Source: Pontederia crassipes (Eukaryota > Streptophyta > Magnoliopsida > Commelinales > Pontederiaceae). From it: a DNA stretch of 64,000 nucleotides. Under the pieces are notes generated by a model. That model saw nothing but the letters and a program-made list of their open reading frames with translations, made no database searches and had not been told where the DNA came from. This document shows positions 1 through 10,144 of the stretch, piece by piece. The stretch is taken from contig CM060198.1 of NCBI GenBank assembly GCA_030549335.1, positions 40,030,353 to 40,094,352 on the forward strand, read 5' to 3'. The translations under genes and the position numbers were made by a program. The number at the start of each line of letters is the position of its first letter. Position 1 is the first letter of the stretch.

Positions 1-469
1 ATGCATTGAATTGGGCACTTGAATCCTTTCCAATGGTTCTTGCATTTCAATCAAAGTCTTCAGATGTTCCATACTTCATGGCTTGCAACTAATTATGCAA
101 GGAAATAAGGGATATTAGTGAAATATGCGATATCAGATTTTTAAGGTGCACAATTCATCAATGCATTGAAATGCACTGATATTCAGCTATGATGGATTTG
201 GATAACTAATATGGATGATAATTCAGATGTTGGTATGATAAATGTGGCATGATGAAAAAGATAATATCAGTTATCATTGAGATTTCAGTGGAAAAAATCA
301 AATTTAAGGGTAAGGGTACTCCCTAATTGAAAGTTTATGCATTGATCTGATTCCTCCTTGATTTATTCCTGCAAAACAGAGAAAATTAGGTATAAAATAG
401 CTTGGGTTACCTCCCGAGAAGTGCCCTACTTTAGTGTCTTAGGTTAGACATTGTTACAACTTCTTCATG
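1..469 (-). other. 3' noncoding region of element A
   Basis: On the minus strand this follows the stop of the accessory frame and matches the region after the homologous stop in elements E (from 48632) and F (from 60770): first the segment giving CACTTCTCGGGAGGTAACCC, then AT-rich sequence. No coding sequence is seen. By comparison with E and F, the internal polypurine tract and 3' LTR should lie just beyond the left edge. Confidence 0.7.
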
Positions 470-1435
470 TCAAGGAGGTTTAAATAGTATGATATGATCA
501 AGTAGAGATCTCAATCTGTGGACAACTTCACTAATCAAGTATGGATCTCTTAGTTTGCCAATGATTGACCTTTGTTTTTCAGTTTGATTCCCTCCTCCAT
601 TGTACCAGAAATCTACTAACGTCTTATCCCAAAACTTCTCATGTATGATATATGAATCTCTATCTCGTGGATCACCATCTTGTTTAAGCAGCCATTTCTT
701 CATTGGCCTATTAAAATGCAGCATTATTGGAAGATATTTGAGCTCTTGGTTCCATCTTTTAGTGGGCAAACAATGATTTTCCTTCATTGAATGTTCCATT
801 CCTTCTACAAATTTGAATTTTGCCACAGCCTCCTCTATTTGGAAAGAAATTTCTTCTGCTTTTGTATCCTCCTTGGCCATTTCAATCTCATCATGTGGTT
901 TCGCTATCATAACTTGTTGCCTAATGGATAATGACATGGATGAGACTTTGGAACTTTGAATTACTTCAAATGAATTAGTGCTTGCTTCAAGTTCAGGCCA
1001 CTTCTTCTCTTTTGATGTTTCTTCATCTTTGACCCTAAGATGTTGACATTCTTCAACTGATCCATGATGGTTCGTGGAGCAAATTGCCTCATGTAGAACT
1101 TTTGGACAGTTGGGTGCAGGAGGTAACTCATCTTTAGGGATAGACAATAAGTGAATTGAGTTGCAGCCCTCATCACAAAGGAGTGTATTTGATAGTTTCT
1201 TCAAAGAATCAAAATCAGAGTCTTCTAGAATTTGTTCTCCATTGGATGGTAACCTTATAAGTGGGTCTTCCATGTGATTCATTGAAGGTATCATTGGAGT
1301 AGCTTTTTCAGTAACTTCAGCAACTTCATCTTGTTTCTTGGCTTGTGCTTTAAGTGTGATAGACTCCTTTTCAACTTCAGCCTCCATGACTACTTCTTTT
1401 TCTTCATTCATCTCTTTCTCAATTCTCATCTTCAT
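470..1435 (-). CDS. Accessory protein of element A, C-terminal part with conserved module
   Basis: A 321-residue frame of unrecognised function. Residues 1-50 are rich in Glu and Lys (MKMRIEKEMNEEKEVVMEAE) and probably helical. The middle is acidic and Ser-rich, with four Cys that form no known finger. The last 62 residues, from DSYIIHEKFWDKTL to LDHIILFKPP, recur in elements E and F. The ATG at 1435 is only the first Met: the same frame is open upstream to about 1960 apart from one TAA at 1466-1468, giving coiled-coil-like sequence (LEDFMRRQDKQTTNMEKLYL). The original protein was therefore probably near 500 residues. It occupies the place of gag-pol. Host capture and a lineage-specific retroelement gene are both possible. 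Confidence 0.6.
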   Translation of the reverse strand: MKMRIEKEMNEEKEVVMEAEVEKESITLKAQAKKQDEVAEVTEKATPMIPSMNHMEDPLIRLPSNGEQILEDSDFDSLKKLSNTLLCDEGCNSIHLLSIPKDELPPAPNCPKVLHEAICSTNHHGSVEECQHLRVKDEETSKEKKWPELEASTNSFEVIQSSKVSSMSLSIRQQVMIAKPHDEIEMAKEDTKAEEISFQIEEAVAKFKFVEGMEHSMKENHCLPTKRWNQELKYLPIMLHFNRPMKKWLLKQDGDPRDRDSYIIHEKFWDKTLVDFWYNGGGNQTEKQRSIIGKLRDPYLISEVVHRLRSLLDHIILFKPP

Positions 1436-1988
1436 TTCCTGAATTTCTTCTTTCAGAAGGGCAGATTAGATTTGTGGGGCTTCTTGACTGGACTGCAAAC
1501 AAAGCTTGGCTTCCAAGGCTTGATATCCAGCTTGAAGAGCATCTACTGTCAAATACAGTTTTTCCATGTTTGTAGTTTGCTTGTCCTGTCGCCTCATGAA
1601 GTCCTCCAACATAATCATTAAGTGATTGCTGATTTTCTGAAATATCCATGGTAGCAACCTGAAAATTTGACTCTTGACCTTGACATTGATGGTAATACAA
1701 ATGATTTTGTGAGTCATAAACATAAAAATTGCTGCTTGAGAAGTCTTGCTCAGGATTCCAATAATTTGAAATATAATGACTACTAGTTGAGAAGCCTTCC
1801 TCTTGATTCCAGTAATTTGAACTTTCATGACCATATGAGGCATACATGTAAGCATTAGAGGGCTGTTGAAATTGTGGTGATCCTTGATTGCAATGAACTT
1901 GTGATGGTTCTCCAACATCAAAACTATATTTTTGAAGAGTTTTGGACACGACATCTTCAACTATAGAATTCAATTCCTCTTGGCTCAA
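1419..1988 (-). CDS. Accessory protein of element A, N-terminal part (frameshifted)
   Basis: This 189-residue frame begins MSQEELNSIVEDVV and is strikingly rich in Gln, Ser, Asn and Tyr. It has short repeats of the type SSNYWNQEEGFSTSSHY / ISNYWNPEQDFSSSN at about residues 55-85. Coding character seems to move to another frame near 1620, where a coiled-coil-like stretch begins and leads through one stop into the frame at 470-1435. I infer one ancestral gene broken by a frameshift and a TAA: low-complexity QSNY-rich N terminus, coiled coil, acidic middle, conserved C-terminal module. No family is recognised. The N-terminal helix and QSNY composition suggest self-association, but that is only inference. 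Confidence 0.45.
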   Translation of the reverse strand: MSQEELNSIVEDVVSKTLQKYSFDVGEPSQVHCNQGSPQFQQPSNAYMYASYGHESSNYWNQEEGFSTSSHYISNYWNPEQDFSSSNFYVYDSQNHLYYHQCQGQESNFQVATMDISENQQSLNDYVGGLHEATGQANYKHGKTVFDSRCSSSWISSLGSQALFAVQSRSPTNLICPSERRNSGNEDEN

Positions 1989-2090
1989 GGGTGTTCAACT
2001 TGATTGATAATAGTCATAGGACCAAGTTTGCCAACTCATATCCATCTTTTCTTCTTTCTCTCTCAGAAGTCAAATTCATAATTTTATGCA

Positions 2091-2268
2091 ATTGCTGGGT
2101 GAGTAACAATCCCTAAGTGTCCTAGGAGCAGCCATGTTTTGATTGGTAGCCTCCTCCTCAAAAGTTCTTCTCCTGCCTTTTCTCTTTGCAATCTCCTTCT
2201 CCTATTGAATCTTCTTTCAGTTCAGGATCAGATAGGTAGAGACCTCCTTGAAGCTCCAAATCCTGCCT
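2091..2268 (-). pseudogene. Gag N-terminal remnant of element A
   Basis: Minus-strand sequence encodes an Arg- and Glu-rich start followed by MAAPRTLRDCYSPSN, matching the first 60 or so codons of gag in B (from 29443) and F (from 57655). Homology stops right after SPSN near 2091 and unrelated sequence follows. The ATG used by B and F (MQDLD) is missing: the aligned bases here read GGCAGGATTTGG. The packaging leader and gag start are kept while the rest is gone, as in other gag-deleted non-autonomous LTR elements. Confidence 0.7.
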
Positions 2269-2420
2269 AAATTGAAATCAAAAGTATCAAATTCAGAAAA
2301 GAAAGAAAACTAGACAAAATTAGAAAATTGGGAATGATAACTTGCAAAAACTGAAAATTGGCCTAATAAATGGACTGAAAACTAATCTAAACTATCTAAG
2401 TTAACCTAATTGGCCTCAAA

Positions 2421-2438
2421 TCCCCGACAATGGCGCCA
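2421..2438 (-). other. Primer binding site of element A (tRNA-Asp type)
   Basis: On the minus strand it reads TGGCGCCATTGTCGGGGA, matching 16 of 18 bases of the complement of the plant tRNA-Asp 3' end (TGGCGCCGTTGCCGGGGA). It lies six bases inside the LTR end. tRNA-Asp priming is typical of Athila elements. Confidence 0.85.
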
Positions 2439-2444
2439 AAAACT

Positions 2445-5211
2445 TGGTAGTGAATTATGAGGAGTAATGTGATAACTTGCTGATTTTGGGGTCAAATTTC
2501 AGATTTTTCAATTTTTGGTTCAACTCCCTAATTCACTCTCTACTCCAAGTATACAGGTCGATTGTAGTCTATCCAAATGTCATATCCATAGTGATTTGAA
2601 GCCTAAGACTCCCTAAACAATCTAGATTAGCCTTAACTAAAGTTAAAATTCCAAGAAATTGAAAGAAAGTGAAAATCGATTTCTATAAATGGCTAAAATG
2701 ATAACTATTTTTTGATTTTTGAAAAGTTATCAAAACTGAATTGTAAATGCTAAACTAGAGGCTCAAAGGTTTAACTATCAGTGAGGAAAGTTCTCCTAGG
2801 AGTTGGGGTTCATCTAACTTAATTATGGATGAAATGGAACAAGTTATGAATATATTGTCAATTTTAACTCAACTTGAAAATGGGTTGTTATCACAGCAAT
2901 ATAAACCAAAACTAATTATCATATTCTCATATGATTGATTAGCTAAGTTGAATTAGAAAAGGCGTTCACTGAAATCAAGTTGACATTAAGCTTAAAATCA
3001 AGCTCCTTGCTGATTTTTGGCAATTTAGTGAAATCTGAAATGATAACAATGGATTTCACTTTAAAAATGAGGGAATTTCTTCAATCAATTAAACAGGAAT
3101 GAAATCAATCCAACATTAGTACAAATGCTCTTTGGTTTATCTCTAAACTACAAGAGGATTTTGAATCAGCCTCTCACCTGCAAATTCAAATGAAATCTAC
3201 ATTTTCACTAATGAGTTGGATAAATTCAGCACATAATTATATATGGGAACTCAGCACATGCAATTGCTTCTTGGTCCATCTGTGGACAACAAGAAAATCT
3301 TAAGTACACCTCTCAATGACTAAATGAAATCAGGGGCTTAACAATAACAAGGCAGATTCCACATATTTCAGGAAATCAACAACCAGAAAATACAAAAATC
3401 AGCACCTAGCAAACATTGGAATTCGGCACATGTCACTCATTGAAATTCAGACTTGCCATTGCTCTTTGGTTCATCTCTAAACAACAAAGTATCCCTAAGA
3501 TTCACTTCTCAGTGATTTAATGAGATCAAGGGTTTACAACAGCAAAACAGAATCCAACGATTCAGGAAACCAAATTTTACAAATCAGAAATCAGCAAGTG
3601 AAATGTTTGCAATAATTCAGGGGTTGAAACACTAGAAACATCATTGCCTCTTGATTCATTTCTGAACAAGAATGAAACCATAAGAAACCTCTCAGTTATC
3701 AATTTAATTGGGGCTCCACAATGATGAAAACAGAATTTAACAAATCAGAAATCAAGAAAATCAGAATTCAGGAAATCAGATTTGTATTTAGGATTGAATC
3801 TAAAAACTTGGCATTGATTCTTGATTCATTTCTGAACAAAGAATAGATTAAATGACAACTTCTCAGTTGTAGATACAATTAGGATCTTACGATGATAGAA
3901 TCAGATTCATATCAACACAGAAAATCAGAAATCAGAATTGAAATCAGTTCAGGAAAATAGACTTGTCTATATCCATCCACAATTAATCTAGACTACTACC
4001 CTATCCTAGGAGACATAGGATTTAGCTCCTCATAATTACAGAATTAGATACACAATGGAATGAAGAATAGAAGCAAATCATCCTGGCTTGAGGGCTGTTG
4101 GTAGCAAATCAGCAACACTCCAGCTCCAATCCTTTGCAATCTTCCTGCTCAAAACCCTGCAAATGGCCAGCCCCATTTCCTCTGAGTTTTTCCCCAGCTT
4201 TTATATAAGTCTTCTCCACCCTTTGATGCAAATCAGAAGCTTCCATAGAAGTGTGATTGTGCCATCTGTCCAGCTTTGAAATTCCAACAGAAATCAGCAG
4301 CTTTTTGGAGTGGTCCCCCCCTCCCCCACCTTTTTCCAGCTTTTTGCAATTGTTTTCCCTGCTAGAAGAGATAGAACACCAAACATCAAAGCCCTCAAAT
4401 AGGAAATAAACAAATAAGGATGAGGATAGCTACTGAGATCAGCTCCATTATCAAATAAAATCTGATGTTATGCATAGATAAAATCAGTAAATAAAAATGA
4501 TAATTTTGAAGACCCGGATTAATAACCTTGCATATATCATGAAAAATGTCCAAGTATGGATGGTTCTAGGGTGGCAAGTGAATGAGGTCAGAAATCAAAT
4601 GTGGATAAGATTTTATAGGAATGATAACTTGGGTGCCAAAAATGATAACTTGTGCCATAAAAATGATAACTTGTGATAACTTTGGTTGTGGTTATCCAAA
4701 TGTGATAAAATCAGAGCAGCAAGGAGATAAGACAATAATATGATGATTGCCTAAGGATTTTATGCAGAAATGACAGCCTTGCATATCAAAATGACAATTT
4801 TGCCCTTAAACGATAACTTCACATTCAAAAGTGATAACCAATGAAATGGAATGATAACATAGCACAAGTTGAAATATGATCATCCAAATATGAATATTTC
4901 ATGATGGCATGGGATTTAGGGCAGAATAATCACTGGAAATCAGCTCAATTAAAATAATGATAACTTGTGCATTTGGAATGATAACTTGCCCTAAAAATGA
5001 TAACTTGGCGTATAATTGAGATATTAATGGATTTTATCATTTTAGAACCTCTATGCACATGGAATTAAGTATAAAATGAGAAAGATCAACTAGTTATCAC
5101 AATCCATGCATGCCAAGCACATTTGGCCAAAAGTTAGGCAAATTAGGGGCTCGATATGGGTGAAATGCATCTAAAATGGGATAAAAACCTATTGTGATCA
5201 GCTAGTGATCA
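2445..5211 (-). repeat. 5' LTR of element A
   Basis: A 2767-bp LTR, minus orientation, starting TGATCACTAGCTGATCAC and ending CTACCA. U3 (about 4500-5211) holds many TGATAACTT motifs. A TATA box lies at 4198-4207. The region after the promoter holds diverged copies of a unit containing GAGAGGT and TTCAGAGATGAA. The start (CAATAGGTTTTTATC) matches the LTR of E, so the two form one subfamily. Confidence 0.9.
4198..4207 (-). promoter_or_regulatory. TATA box of element A LTR
   Basis: Minus-strand TATATAAAAG, about 1.0 kb from the LTR start. The same box with the following GCTG is present in the LTRs of E (52905) and F (55745, 63344), which supports its role as the LTR promoter. Confidence 0.7.
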
Positions 5212-5486
5212 ATCTAGCGCCACTTGCGCATTGACATGTGACGTATTTCTTCTACGCACAACCACAAGCCACGCGTCTTAATAATGTCGAGATAGCATCA
5301 ACACTTGGCGCCAATAGCGTCTCATTTCCTTTGACTCTATTGCGATGCCAGTAGCCACCGATTCTCAGCATTCCATAGATGCGGCGCTAGTTGGACGCGA
5401 ATGAGACGCTCTTCATCACGGAGACGTAATAGTGCCTCCTTAGCGTCGCTAGTCTTGGGTCGCTAATCGCCAATTTTTTTGTAGTG
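5212..5486. mobile_element. CACTA transposon end with subterminal repeats
   Basis: On the minus strand the segment begins CACTACAAAAAAATTGGCGA at 5486, the classic CACTA terminus, followed by GC-rich subterminal sequence with repeated GCGTCTC / GAGACGC blocks in both orientations. The flanking AGT (5487-5489) is a plausible 3-bp target duplication. The bases after it resume Athila pol exactly where B and F read AGTAGGCC, so this element inserted in an Athila copy. The rest of the body was pushed leftward beyond the window by the insertion of element A at 5211. Confidence 0.7.
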
Positions 5487-6222
5487 AGTAGTCCGAATTT
5501 TCAACATGAATACCTTGAAGATAGTCAAATCAACCAACTAGTAGAACAAGTTTTAGCAATAATTCCAATTGAAGATCTTTTACAAAGATGTCTAATGTTT
5601 GAACATTTGACACAATTAGATGATCCCGAAGCTAAGGCTTGCCACTCAATGAATAGAGAAATCATAAATTTAGAATGTAGTCTAAGAAGTTTTCTCTACT
5701 GAAGTTAAGATAGTCTCTACTAAGGAGAATTTTAGCAAATTGGAGATGAAGCCACATCCCAGAAATTTGAAGTATGAATTTCTGTGGGAAAACTCCACAT
5801 ATTCAATGATAATCAATGTCAAGTTACCCTAGAGTCAAGTTCAAGAGCTATTGAAAAGACTAAAGCTATATAAGAAAGTAATTGACTATTCAATTGATGA
5901 TATCAAAGGTATCAACCCTTCAATTTGCATGCATATAATCCCCATGGAAGACAACTATAGGCCCACAATTGAAGACCAAAGAAGATTGAATACAGTTATG
6001 AAAGAAGTTGTGACGAAAGAAGCACTAAAGCATTTAATTGTTGTAATCATATATTCAATCTCAGATAGTAAATGGGTTAGTCCACTTTAAATTGTGCCAA
6101 AGAAAGCTGGAATCACAGTGGTGAAATCTGATTCTAATGAGTTGATTTCTACTAGGACAGTAAGAATGTGTATTGATTTCAGAAAATTAAACAAGGCAAG
6201 GAAGGACCATTTTCTATCATTG
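5487..6222 (+). pseudogene. Athila-like protease/RT linker and RT start, fragment
   Basis: Frames in this stretch match B and F in order: IEDLLQRCLMFEHL (after protease), LKLYKKVIDYSIDDIKGINP, SDSKWVSPL, then the RT start with VRMCIDFRKLNKARKDHF. Stops and frameshifts break it, for example TAA after WVSPL at 6088. On the left it abuts a CACTA end. On the right it is fused to a minus-strand Tekay integrase piece with no LTR between, so the junction is a rearrangement rather than a clean insertion. Confidence 0.8.
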
Positions 6223-6590
6223 AAAGGCAGTATCGTAGGACAGCGTTGTGCCAAAAGCATACGACAATCCTCTCTAGAATCTTGCTGTAAATTTTTGGGT
6301 CCCTATCCGATGCAATGGAAACAGGAATTCCATGCAACCAAATAATCTCATCCACATACAATTACACCATGCTTGCGGCTGATTGCCTCACATTATATCG
6401 TAAAAAGTGAGCAGACTTGATCAATCTGTCGACAATGACCTATAGTGCTCTTGCGAGACCTACAATGGAGTCCTTTGTTATCTCTTCCCACTTCCATTGA
6501 GGTATGGATAGTGGATTTAGCAGTCCTGGTGGCGTTTGGTGCTCAATTTTCACTTGTTGGCAGACTAAACATTTAGACACAAATACGTTA
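6223..6590 (-). pseudogene. Tekay/Del-like integrase fragment
   Basis: Minus-strand peptides include [20 protein letters not shown] (end of the integrase zinc-binding region), [17 protein letters not shown] (around the first catalytic Asp; the usual TMDF reads TKDS) and LHGIPVSIASDRDPK (second catalytic Asp region). Coding similarity ends near 6590, where the reading changes to what looks like the CACTA second gene. No stretch is intact. Confidence 0.8.
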
Positions 6591-7146
6591 AAACTTAGTA
6601 CTTTTGAAATAATATAAATCCAATTATGTAACCCAAAAGAAGATCGTACCATAAAGGCTCGAAAGATGTCATCCCACACTTTAATTGGAACATCTTTCTA
6701 GGATCATGCTACTTCCGGCAAATGGGAAAGAATGAGAGCACTGACATCCCGCACGGTACTAGCAGGTATGAAAGTGGTCCTGCCAATTATAAAAAAGAAT
6801 TAATTTTCAATGATAACCAAAACTATAACAAAATTTGTACAACTTATTTAACTTACGGTCGAGCAATATTATTCATAGTGACCACCCCATTATCGTGTAA
6901 CCCCTCTTCATCACTCGAAGAGGAATCATCATCCGGTACAATTGGGGTAGACTGTGAAGGTCCGACATCATTTACGGGCCCTAATACATAACAAATCATT
7001 AGTGTCATACCAAATTAAAGTTGTGATAATTGATAGATGTACAGTAATGTTCTCACCTCGATTGATGTGTACCGTAGCATAATCAGTGGCAGTCCGCTTA
7101 TCTGAATGAATTGAGCCAGGTGCTTGTGATATCGGTGGCATAGCAA
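6591..7146 (-). pseudogene. 3' exons of the CACTA second gene
   Basis: Three likely exons on the minus strand: 7146-7057 (90 bp, acceptor CAG, donor GTGAGA; VAMPPISQAPGSIH), 6980-6857 (124 bp, acceptor TTAG, donor GTAAGT; PIVPDDDSSSSDEEG) and one starting at 6779 after GGCAG, which encodes [17 protein letters not shown] after stops. That last peptide recalls the conserved part of plant CACTA ORF2 proteins, but the match is from memory and moderate. The 90-bp exon belongs to the exon array continued at 10145-10662. Confidence 0.5.
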
Positions 7147-7151
7147 CTGAC

Positions 7152-7156
7152 ATTAT
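7152..7156. repeat. Target site duplication, left copy (ATTAT)
   Basis: ATTAT directly before the solo LTR; the identical partner is at 10085-10089. Confidence 0.85.
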
Positions 7157-10084
7157 TGATCACTTGCTGATCACTATATGTTTCCAGCCCATTTTAGATA
7201 CTTTTCACACATATCGAGTCCCACTTTTGCATATATTTGGGTCAATTATGCTTGGAATGCACACATTGTGATAACTAGTTGATATTCCTCATTTCATACT
7301 TAATTCCATGTGCATAGAGGTTCTAAAATGCCAAAATCCATTAATATTTAAATTCTATGCCAAGTTATCATTTTGAGGACAAGTTATCATTATTATATGT
7401 CAAGTTATCATTATTTTGAATGAGTTGAATTTCAATGTTTTTCCTGCCCTAAATCCATCATTATCATGTATAAATCATACTTGGATAGTCACATCTCAAC
7501 TTGTGCAAAGTTTTAAGTCCATTTGAACAAGTTATCATTTTTCAAGTGCCAAGTTATCGTTAAAGGGCAATTCTATCATTTCGACATGCAAAACCATTAA
7601 TTCTGCACAGGGACCTTAAGCAATCATCTTATTATTGTTCTAACTCATTGCTGGTCAAATTTCATCACATTTGGATAATCACAACTCAAGTTATCACAAG
7701 TTATCATTTTTAAGTCATATAAGTTATCATTTTTGGGCACCCAAGTTATCACTTCTTAGAAATCTCATTCATATTTGATTTCTGAATGCACTCACTTGTT
7801 ACTCTAGTCCATTTGATGCTTCTAATGCTTTGAATCACTTGCATTTGGATAATTTCCATGATTTGTGACAAGTTATCATTCCGGGCCCCTTAATTCATTA
7901 ATTTTGATACAAGTTTTCATTCTTGCACAACACCTAATACCATTTGATATCTGAGCTAGCAACTATCATCATCTTAATCTTTATTTGTCAAAACACCATT
8001 CAAGGGCTTTGATGCTTGCTGTTTGGGGATTTGTAGCAGGGAGAAAGGTGGCCAAAAAGTGGAAAAAGTAGGGGGGACCATCTACTTTTTCCTGCACAAA
8101 AAGGTGTTGCAGAGGCAGATTCTTCCAGGACTGGACAGGTGGCTCAAATCAAGGGATAAAAAACATTCTGATGCTGATTTCTGGAGGAGGAAGGGGGGGC
8201 TGGACATTGAGGGTTTGAGCAAGGGTTTGGAGCAAATTCTATTGGAGCTGCTGCTGCTGCTTGGAGCTGCTGCTACTGCTGAGACACTTCAATCAATGAT
8301 TTGTATCTGTTTCTCAATCCATTTGATGTCAAGCTTTGTAAACATGAGGAGCTAAACTCCATTTCTTCTAGGATAGGGTAGTAGTTTAGATTAGTTTTGG
8401 ATGGATATGGACAGAATTGTAAACATGCACTTTAATCAAATATGTTTTCAGATTTCAGAACCATTTTGCATTGATTCATGCCATTGATAGGTCTTATTTG
8501 TAATCTATAACTGAGAGGTTATCTTTAGATCTAACTCTTGTTCAGAGATGAATTAGGAATCAATGGAATGTTACTGGATTTCATTTTATTGCGATCTGAT
8601 TTCTGATTTCCTATTTTTTTATTTTCTGAATTCCTCAATCTGATTTCTCAAACTAGTTGAATTTGTTAATCATTCTAAATCTGATTTATTGGGCAACTGG
8701 AAGATTGCTAATGCCTCAATCTTATTCAGAGATGAATTAGGAAGTTTGGCATACCTTTGGCCCAAATCAAATTGTTCTTTTCTGATTTCTGAATCTGATT
8801 TTGATTTTTATGGCTGTTGAATCTATTCTTCACTCACAATCTAATTGAGTCCTTGGGAAGTTGCTGTTGTTCCTATATTGTTTAGAAATGAATCAAGATG
8901 TTTGGACAATCATTTGACTCAAATCAGATTGTTCCATTAATTTCTGAAATGAAAACCTGAATTCTGATTTTTCTGATTTCCTGCTGGAGTAGTTTTATTA
9001 ATTGAATCCCCTGATTTTATTCAATCATTGAGAGATGAACCTTAGGGATCTCTTGCAGTCCAGAGATGGATCAAGAAGCAATTGATAAACCCGATTCCAT
9101 GGATTAATATTCCAGATTTTTGAATTGCAGAATACTATTTTATGATTTCTTGTTCCTGATTTCCATTTGAATTCTGATTTCTAATGTCAAGCCTCATTTG
9201 AATCCACTACTGAGAGGTAGTCTTAAGGTCATTCTTGAGAGTCAGAGATGACCCAAGGAGAATTGGATAATCACTGAGTTCCCCATTTAAGATTGAATGT
9301 CTTCTAGACCCAATTAATAGGAGTTGTGTGGATTTCACTTTTCCTTGCAACCGAGAGGTTGATTTTAAATCCCCCTTGAATTCAGAGATGAATCATGGAA
9401 CACAAGCACTATAATTGTGTAGATTTCATCCTGGTTTGGTTGATTGGAATGATTCCATCTTTTTATGATTGCAATTGCAAGTTATCATTCCAAAACTTCC
9501 TTGAATTGCAAAAATCAGCATTGAACTTCCCATTGAGCTGAATGATAATTTGATTTTCAATGAGGACCCTCTATTGATTCAATCTAGCTAACAACTATAT
9601 GACAATATGTTGCTTAGTTAGATGCCAATTGAGCTGTGGGAACAGCCATTTTCATGATTGAATCAAAGTTGGACATTTAATGATAACTTGATCAATTCCA
9701 TCCTTAACTAATTTAGATGAACCCCAAATCCTAGAAGAACCTTCCTCATTGATAGTTAAACCTTTCTAGCCATTAGTTTAGCATTTATAATTCAGTTTTG
9801 CAAAAGTTTCCAAAATCCTAAACCTGTTATCATTCTGCACTAGTTAAAAAAATCTGTTTTCACCACTAATCAAAAATCTATTTTTTGCAACCTTAATTAG
9901 GATTAATCTAAACTGTTTGTAGGTAGTCTAGGACTTTAAATCTTTGTGGATACGACAACCAGAGTCTACTACAACTTACCTATGCACTTGCAGCTAGTGA
10001 GTTAGGAGACCAAAAAATGAAAAATTTTGACCCTTTCTTTAATTTCAGCAAGTTATGACTACTCAATCCCAAATATTATTATCA
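7157..10084 (+). repeat. Solo LTR of the Athila-like family
   Basis: A 2928-bp LTR from TGATCACTTGCTGATCAC to TTATTATCA, flanked by ATTAT on both sides, with no primer site or internal region. It is therefore the product of LTR-LTR recombination. Its start and body are closest to element F. U3 carries the AAGTTATCA array. From about 8500 to 9420 there are six diverged copies of the GAGAGGT...TTCAGAGATGAA unit. The TATA position of other copies reads GGGATAAAAAAC here, so the promoter is probably degraded. It sits in an intron of the CACTA second gene. Confidence 0.93.
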
Positions 10085-10089
10085 ATTAT
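10085..10089. repeat. Target site duplication, right copy (ATTAT)
   Basis: ATTAT directly after the solo LTR, identical to 7152-7156. Confidence 0.85.
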
Positions 10090-10144
10090 TAAAAAATAAT
10101 TAATATAATTAATTGAGAAATGTCAATAACAATAAATATATCAC

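Larger units (their letters stand above)
1..5211 (-). mobile_element. Element A: non-autonomous Athila-like LTR retrotransposon, 5' part
   Basis: Read on the minus strand, this holds in order an LTR (5211 to 2445), a tRNA-Asp-type primer site, the first codons of an Athila-like gag, an unrelated accessory reading frame of about 500 codons, and 3' noncoding sequence running off the left edge. Protease, RT, RNase H and integrase are absent, so it could only move with proteins from a relative such as element B. It is inserted in a CACTA end. The bases just outside the LTR (ATCTA, 5212-5216) would be the target duplication, but the partner lies outside the window. The LTR start resembles that of element E more than those of B or F. 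Confidence 0.85.

Noticed and set aside
4600..5000. Regularly spaced TGATAACTTG repeats resembling CRISPR or replication-origin boxes
   Set aside because: Spacing is irregular, spacers are related LTR sequence, and the same array occurs in every LTR of the family in a plant context.
8023..8355. 110-codon frame in the solo LTR
   Set aside because: Lies over the LTR promoter/leader; equivalent frames in other LTR copies differ in length and frame.
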